Part shown: positions 1 to 3,679 of the stretch, in pieces
Numbering within the stretch: the first letter of the stretch is position 1
Layout of the letters: each line of letters starts with the position of its first letter
Assembly (NCBI GenBank): GCA_937957845.1
Contig: CALGOD010001078.1
Coordinates: 1-5,969 of the forward strand
Length of the DNA: 5,969 nucleotides
DNA from: an uncultured Nocardiopsis sp.
GTDB taxonomy: Bacteria > Actinomycetota > Actinomycetes > Streptosporangiales > Streptosporangiaceae
Direction of reading: 5' to 3'
Notes under the pieces: generated by a model
The model's database searches: none
Told to the model about the DNA's origin: nothing
What the model saw: only the letters and a program-made list of their open reading frames with translations
Program-made: the position numbers and the translations under genes

Positions 1-54
1 CCGCAGACCACCGGCGACTGCGTCAACGGCCCCGTCAGCACCAACATCGACTAG
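1..54 (+). CDS. C-terminal end of a small secreted rodlin/chaplin-like protein (5' partial)
   Basis: Only the last 17 codons and the TAG stop (52-54) are in the window. The encoded end, PQTTGDCVNGPVSTNID, is the same as residues 67-83 of the complete protein encoded at 63-347 except for one Ile/Val change, so this is the 3' end of a tandem paralogue. It stops right after the shared block, whereas its neighbour continues for 11 more residues. The two genes are separated by only 8 bases, so they are probably co-transcribed. The function is inferred only from the neighbour: a small exported cell-surface protein with a conserved cysteine. Confidence 0.75.
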   Translation, partial: PQTTGDCVNGPVSTNID

Positions 55-310
55 GGGTTCCCATGCTGCGCAAGTTCGCGGCGGCCACCGCCCTCGCGGG
101 TGTGGCGATGGGCGCGCTCCTCATGGGAGCACCCGCTCACGCCCACGGCTCGCACGGTGGTGACCAGCAGTTCAACCAGAACCTGCAGTTGGTTCCGGTG
201 CAGATCTGTAACGCCGAGTTGTCCGTCGGCGTGGGAGCGGTCAACGTGCCGATCCTGTCGCCGCAGACCACCGGTGACTGCGTCAACGGTCCGGTGTCCA
301 CCAACGTCGA
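1..310 (+). repeat. Diverged tandem gene duplication, about 260-bp period
   Basis: Bases 1-50 match bases 261-310 at 43 of 50 positions by eye. Most differences are synonymous, including a Ser AGC to TCC switch, and only one changes the protein (Ile to Val). This marks the two small secreted-protein genes as tandem duplicates kept by purifying selection. The upstream copy extends beyond the window, so the full length of the repeat unit cannot be measured. Confidence 0.75.
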
Positions 311-347
311 TCATCACAGGGGCGAGGACGACGGCAACGGTTACTGA
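63..347 (+). CDS. Small secreted rodlin/chaplin-like surface protein
   Basis: This is a 94-residue preprotein. Residues 1-27 form a clear Sec signal peptide: MLRK, then a hydrophobic Ala/Leu/Gly core, then an AHA cleavage site before His28. The mature part is about 67 residues. It has a His/Gly-rich start, a short amphipathic core (LQLVPVQICN, then a Val/Gly-rich strand and NVPIL) and two cysteines, Cys49 and Cys73, probably disulphide-bonded outside the cell. The layout LVxVxxC...NVPILSPQTTGDC recalls rodlins and chaplins, the small proteins that coat aerial hyphae and spores of actinomycetes, but the match is by pattern only. The C-terminus adds HHRGEDDGNGY, absent from the upstream paralogue. 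The ATG is preceded by a weak GGGG (55-58) and lies 8 bases after the previous stop, so translation may be coupled. Two hairpins follow the gene. Gene reality is near certain; the family assignment is moderate. Confidence 0.82.
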   Translation: MLRKFAAATALAGVAMGALLMGAPAHAHGSHGGDQQFNQNLQLVPVQICNAELSVGVGAVNVPILSPQTTGDCVNGPVSTNVDHHRGEDDGNGY

Positions 348-360
348 CCCCCTCCAGACG

Positions 361-379
361 GCGGAGCCCTCGGCTCCGC
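361..379 (+). terminator. Hairpin after the secreted-protein gene (first of two)
   Basis: A perfect 8-bp GC-rich stem, GCGGAGCC (361-368) with GGCTCCGC (372-379), closes a 3-base CTC loop. It lies 14 bases after the TGA stop of the small secreted-protein gene. No T-run follows, which is usual for terminators in high-GC actinomycetes. It could also be a 3' stability hairpin. Confidence 0.65.
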
Positions 380-403
380 GGTGACGGAGGAGTACGTGGT
401 GAG

Positions 404-438
404 TCGAGGCCCCCCGGCAGCCTGTCGGGGGGCCTCGA
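404..438 (+). terminator. Strong hairpin terminator (second of two)
   Basis: A perfect 12-bp inverted repeat, TCGAGGCCCCCC (404-415) with GGGGGGCCTCGA (427-438). The stem can continue inward by four pairs (416-419 with 423-426, one G-T wobble) to a 3-base loop. There is no T-tract. The extreme GC stability and its place between two genes support a factor-independent terminator for the secreted-protein unit. The stem is symmetric, so it could work on both strands. Confidence 0.8.
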
Positions 439-509
439 CCTGTCGAAGACCGGGGAGGGCGACGCCCACCGCGGACATGAGGGTGTCAGGGCATGGGTAG
501 TCGGATCCG

Positions 510-535
510 GGGTCCGTGCACGGCGGCGCGGACCC
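510..535. promoter_or_regulatory. Inverted repeat in the leader of the lipoprotein gene
   Basis: A 7-bp inverted repeat, GGGTCCG (510-516) with CGGACCC (529-535), surrounds a 12-base loop about 55 bases upstream of the lipoprotein start. It could be an mRNA leader hairpin or an operator-like site. In such GC-rich DNA a chance origin is possible. I could not identify a convincing -10/-35 pair between 439 and 588, so the lipoprotein promoter remains unplaced. Confidence 0.25.
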
Positions 536-588
536 GCAGGATTCGGGAAGAGCTCCCGTGGGGGCCGAAAGAGGAGGAGAGAGACCAG

Positions 589-1125
589 ATGAGGCGCATG
601 ATCCTGACCGGGGCGGCACTGCTGCTGACGATCACCGCCTGCGGGCAGCAGGAGTCCGAGCCGGACATGCCCGAGGGTGAGACCGAGCAGAGCCCGGGGG
701 AGCAGTCGGCGCCGGCCGCTCCGGAGGGGAGCGATGGTCCCACCGGCGAGGGCGGCTCCGGTGGGAGCGCCGAGGGGGCGCACGTCTTCAACCACCACGG
801 TGACGAGAACGGCTTCGAGGACCAGCGCCCGACCGAGTACGTCGCCACCGAGTTCACCACCTTCTCCGACATGGAGTGGGAGGAGTGGTCGGACCAGGTC
901 GCGCGGGGAGAGGGCGAGATCCTGGGGACGTGGTGCATGGACCAGGGTTGCCAGGACGACCCCTACGACGTCGAGATCGAGCTGAGCGACCCGGTGGAGG
1001 TCGACGGCACCACGTACTTCTCCACCTACACCATCACCGACTACGACGACGACATGTCCGAGGAGACGCGCCGGGCGCTGGAGGAGGCCGACGGCGGACG
1101 CCTGGCGGTTCCGTCCGCGGAGTGA
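589..1125 (+). CDS. Highly acidic secreted lipoprotein, function unknown
   Basis: This is a 178-residue lipoprotein precursor. Residues 1-18 are a short lipoprotein signal: MRRM, a hydrophobic core, then a lipobox ITAC with Cys18 as the lipidated residue. Residues 19 to about 78 are a low-complexity Glu/Ser/Gly/Pro tether. Residues 80-178 form a likely folded domain with FTTFSDMEWEEW and a TWCxxxxC motif (Cys116 and Cys121, probably a disulphide). It resembles conserved uncharacterised exported domains of streptomycetes, but I know no function. The mature part holds about 43 Asp/Glu, five Arg and no Lys. The ATG at 589 is chosen because GAGGAGGAG (571-579) lies 9 bases upstream and the signal peptide starts there. 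An in-frame ATG at 493 would put a charged 32-residue leader before the signal and is unlikely. The gene is flanked by hairpins, so it is probably monocistronic and unrelated to the downstream operon. Confidence 0.85.
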   Translation: MRRMILTGAALLLTITACGQQESEPDMPEGETEQSPGEQSAPAAPEGSDGPTGEGGSGGSAEGAHVFNHHGDENGFEDQRPTEYVATEFTTFSDMEWEEWSDQVARGEGEILGTWCMDQGCQDDPYDVEIELSDPVEVDGTTYFSTYTITDYDDDMSEETRRALEEADGGRLAVPSAE

Positions 1126-1146
1126 TCTCGGGAGTCGATCGGTGCC

Positions 1147-1187
1147 CGAGGCCGGGCGGAGTGAGGTTCGCCTCCGTCACGGCCTCG
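1147..1187 (+). terminator. Probable stem-loop terminator of the lipoprotein gene
   Basis: CGAGGCC (1147-1153) pairs with GGCCTCG (1181-1187). After a 3x4 internal loop, CGGAG (1157-1161) pairs with CTCCG (1172-1176). The structure begins 22 bases after the lipoprotein stop. A competing smaller hairpin, CTCGGG (1127-1132) with CCCGAG (1145-1150), overlaps its left arm. No T-tract is present. The position fits a terminator; the internal loop lowers confidence. Confidence 0.5.
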
Positions 1188-1302
1188 CAGAATCCCGCCA
1201 AAGTTCCCAAAAGCGGCATCGTGGCTGGTCAAACAGGGTGTCGTGGGGTCCTTGCCGGGGGTGGGCAGTGCCGAAACGGGCGTGGCGCGCCCCGGAGGTC
1301 TC

Positions 1303-1308
1303 TACTCT
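1303..1308 (+). promoter_or_regulatory. Putative -10 box for a leaderless jetA transcript
   Basis: TACTCT fits the actinobacterial TAnnnT -10 pattern. Its last T is 8 bases upstream of the GTG at 1317, the spacing expected when transcription starts on the first base of the start codon. No usable ribosome site lies near that GTG: the only GGAGG (1294-1298) is 18 bases away. No good -35 is visible about 17 bases upstream. The call rests on one short motif and its position, so it is tentative. Confidence 0.35.
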
Positions 1309-1316
1309 GCTGAGTT

Positions 1317-2288
1317 GTGGGACTCAACCAGTGGATGGACGATCGCGCGGACGACGGACACGGCACCGGAGGGCGACCGGTGCCGCGGCACGGCCGTGCA
1401 GCTCTGCTGCGCCTGGCCAGGTGGTTCGAGGAGGCCGACTCCGAACGGGCCGAAGCCCTCGCCGAAGCCGCCTACGCCCTGCACCCCTCCCTGCACCTGG
1501 AGGGGCGTGTGGACGAGAGCGTGGCCGCCACCACCAGCTGGTGGCAGGCCGAGCCCGACCGCAGCACCGTCGTCGAACACCCCGGCACCCGACCGCCCGA
1601 ACCGGTGCGCGACCACCGGGACCAAAGGGCGCGTCTGCGCGACGCCGCGGAGTCCTCCGCCCACTGGCGCCGTGCCGGCGCGGCGCAGATCCGGGCGTTG
1701 CTCACCGAACCCACCGGCGACCACGCCCGCCTGGACCTGTCCGGAGCCGGAATGGAGGTCCTCATGGAACTCCTCACCGCGGCACTCGGCTCCGGTGACG
1801 CCGGCCGCGGGTCCACCTCGGCCGGCGACCTGGAGTTCGCCCTGCGCCTGCACGTCATCTCGGCCCCCGGAGCCGAGGTGACCGTCTGCGGCGAGGGCGG
1901 CGAACTCACCCTGGAGGGTGTGCGCCTGTGCGTCACTCCTTACGAGCAGCACACCGTCGAGGAGGACGCCACGGAAGGGGCGTCCCCGAGCACGGAGCCC
2001 CTCGCTTCCACGGACGAGGACCGGGGGGAGGCCGAGCGGCCCGTCGAGGAGGCCGGCCTTCCCTCCCCGACGAGGACGCCCGACCAGGAGGACCCCGTCG
2101 ACGAGGCACAGGAGACCGCCGACCTCCGAGACCGATCCACCTCCTCGGAGTCGGAGGGGTCCGGGACACCGGAAGGGCCTGTCGCGGATCCCGAACCCAC
2201 GGGTAACCTCACTGCACCGACCTCGGACTCCGACACGGATCCGACCGACCTGTCCTCCGACCGGACCTGGACCCGAGCGTGGGAGTGA
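1317..2288 (+). CDS. jetA: N-terminally truncated JetA (DUF2397 / TIGR02677) of a Wadjet type II system
   Basis: This is a 323-residue protein. Residues 28-208 match what I recall of the C-terminal part of the DUF2397 family: RAALLRLARWFEEAD, AAYALHPSLHLEG, the TTSWW motif (72-76), an Arg-rich helix (about 97-130), and a final strand-rich segment (LEFALRLHV, EVTVCGEGGELTLEGVRLCVT). Usual members are near 500 residues and carry another roughly 300 N-terminal residues with winged-helix-like domains; these are absent. An in-frame TGA at 1311-1313 blocks upstream extension, making GTG 1317 the first possible start (ATG 1335 is the next). Residues 212-323 are a low-complexity acidic tail with about 31 Asp/Glu, seven Arg and no Lys, ending in RTWTRAWE. 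JetA is the kleisin-like subunit that should bridge the JetC ATPases. The stop shares one base with the jetB start. It is either a shortened working variant or a 5'-deleted gene; codon use stays typical throughout. Confidence 0.82.
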   Translation: MGLNQWMDDRADDGHGTGGRPVPRHGRAALLRLARWFEEADSERAEALAEAAYALHPSLHLEGRVDESVAATTSWWQAEPDRSTVVEHPGTRPPEPVRDHRDQRARLRDAAESSAHWRRAGAAQIRALLTEPTGDHARLDLSGAGMEVLMELLTAALGSGDAGRGSTSAGDLEFALRLHVISAPGAEVTVCGEGGELTLEGVRLCVTPYEQHTVEEDATEGASPSTEPLASTDEDRGEAERPVEEAGLPSPTRTPDQEDPVDEAQETADLRDRSTSSESEGSGTPEGPVADPEPTGNLTAPTSDSDTDPTDLSSDRTWTRAWE

Positions 2289-3679
2289 TGGAGACGGACA
2301 TCTACAGCGAGGACGCCGCCCTCCTCGGCGAACGGCAGGCCGCGGCCCGAGCCCTCCTGGCCCGCCCCCTGCTCACCGAACGCACCCATCCCGCCGAGTT
2401 CCCCCTCGTGCGCGCGCACGAGGAGTGGCTCGTCCAGCGGTTCCAACGGGTGCTCGGCTACCGGCTGGACGTCGCCGACGACCACGCGCGCCTGATCAAA
2501 CGCGGTGTCGCCCCCCGGAGCACACGGCACTTCGCACGCACGACCGGGGCCGCCTTCACACCGCGCACGCACACCTACTTCGCCCTGACACTGGCGGTCC
2601 TGGTCGAGGAACACGGAACCCTCACCCTCCGGCGGCTGGCCGACCAGGTCCACGCGGCCGCACGCGAGGCCGGGATCGACGCCGACCCCGCGCGCGGCCT
2701 CGGCGAGCGCCGTGCCTTCTGCGCCGCCCTGCGTCGTCTGTGCGAGCTCGGCGCGTTGAGTGAGACGTCGGGCTCCATCGCCGACCACCAGATCGACCCC
2801 ACGGCCGACCCGCACCTGTTCGTGCACACCCAGACCGTCCGCTCCGTCGCGGCCCACCTGCCCCGCGGCGACGATGACGCGGACTCCTTCCTCGCCGCCT
2901 CCCACGACCCCGACCCCGACGGCGACCAGCAGGGAGAGATCGCCCTGCGCCGCCTCCTGGCCGAGAACGCCGTCGTCTACCGCGAGCAGCTCTCCGACCG
3001 CCAACGTGACCGCCTCGCCGCCCACCAGTGGCGGGCCGCCGCCGCCCTGGGCAACCTGCTCGGCTGCGACACCGAGGTCCGCGCCGAGGGCGTCGCCCTG
3101 GTGATGCCCGACGAAGCGGAGGCCGGTCCCCGCTTCCCCGTGGACGACCCCATCGGCCACGTGGCCCTGGCCCTCGTCAGGCGCCTCTCCGGCCGATGGA
3201 ACCCCGGCAGGCCCACCACCTCGGTCCCCGTCCCGGACGAGGAACTGGACGCCGCCCTGGAGGCCCTCGGTGGCGAGGACGCCCCCATCCGGGCAGAGTG
3301 GAGCCGTACCGCCGGGCCCGAGGTCCCCGATCCCGCGCGGCTCAGCGAACGGGTGCGGACCCTGCTGTCGGACTTCGGGCTGCTGGACGGAGGCCCCGGA
3401 AAATGGCGGCTCACCGCCGCCGCGGCCCGCTACGGCACCGAAGTGGACGAGCGTGTCCCCCTGATCCAGGACAATGACCAACACAGCCGGACCCGCCCCG
3501 ACCTCGCACAGGTCTCGGGTGATGATCCAGAGCCCGAGGCTCCCGCCGACCCCCACCGTGATCTGAGTCGGGTGGCGTCCGTGCTGCAAGCGGTGGCGAA
3601 CGAGAAGGTGAGCGCGACCAGTGGTGACACAGGAGACCAGCCAGGCCCCGGGGACGGAGAAGACGTCGGTTCCGACTGA
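2288..3679 (+). CDS. jetB: JetB (DUF2398 / TIGR02678), KITE-like subunit of a Wadjet type II system
   Basis: This is a 463-residue protein matching the DUF2398 family over residues 15 to about 385. Recognisable segments are RQAAARALLARPLLT (16-30), the RAHEEWLVQRFQRVLGYRL block (42-60), FTPRTHTYFALTLAVLVEE (90-108), a winged-helix-like TLTLRRLADQV (111-121), and the closing KWRLTAAAARY (372-382). In Wadjet complexes JetB is the KITE-type partner that binds the JetA kleisin and helps load DNA into the JetC motor. ATG 2288 is preferred: it overlaps the jetA stop as TGATG, typical of coupled translation. GTG codons at 2279 and 2285 are in frame and possible. GGGAG (2281-2285) is too close to be a normal ribosome site. 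The protein looks full length. After about residue 396 it carries an extra hydrophilic, mostly disordered tail whose last 19 codons overlap jetC. Confidence 0.92.
   Translation: METDIYSEDAALLGERQAAARALLARPLLTERTHPAEFPLVRAHEEWLVQRFQRVLGYRLDVADDHARLIKRGVAPRSTRHFARTTGAAFTPRTHTYFALTLAVLVEEHGTLTLRRLADQVHAAAREAGIDADPARGLGERRAFCAALRRLCELGALSETSGSIADHQIDPTADPHLFVHTQTVRSVAAHLPRGDDDADSFLAASHDPDPDGDQQGEIALRRLLAENAVVYREQLSDRQRDRLAAHQWRAAAALGNLLGCDTEVRAEGVALVMPDEAEAGPRFPVDDPIGHVALALVRRLSGRWNPGRPTTSVPVPDEELDAALEALGGEDAPIRAEWSRTAGPEVPDPARLSERVRTLLSDFGLLDGGPGKWRLTAAAARYGTEVDERVPLIQDNDQHSRTRPDLAQVSGDDPEPEAPADPHRDLSRVASVLQAVANEKVSATSGDTGDQPGPGDGEDVGSD

Noticed and set aside
493..588. An upstream ATG start for the lipoprotein
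   Set aside because: It would add 32 charged residues before the signal peptide and has no good ribosome site, whereas ATG 589 has a strong one at 571-579 and an ideal lipoprotein signal.
1142..1316. Upstream sequence coding for the missing JetA N-terminal half, perhaps by frameshift
   Set aside because: Read in all three forward frames it shows no DUF2397-like helices or winged-helix pattern, contains stops, and holds a terminator-like stem-loop and a relatively AT-richer promoter-like patch near 1190-1240.
2279..2287. GTG 2279 or 2285 as the jetB start
   Set aside because: They are possible but add only one to three residues. The TGATG stop-start overlap at 2286-2290 is the more typical coupled arrangement.
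1918..2763. A plus-strand frame rich in Arg and Pro overlapping the jetA tail and jetB
   Set aside because: The Arg/Pro/Thr-rich composition is the typical shifted-frame reading of GC-rich genes; it crosses the jetA-jetB junction and conflicts with both.
1940..3589. A 549-codon open frame on the minus strand opposite jetA/jetB
   Set aside because: Same artefact: it mirrors conserved plus-strand genes, has no recognisable domain and no ribosome site supporting it.
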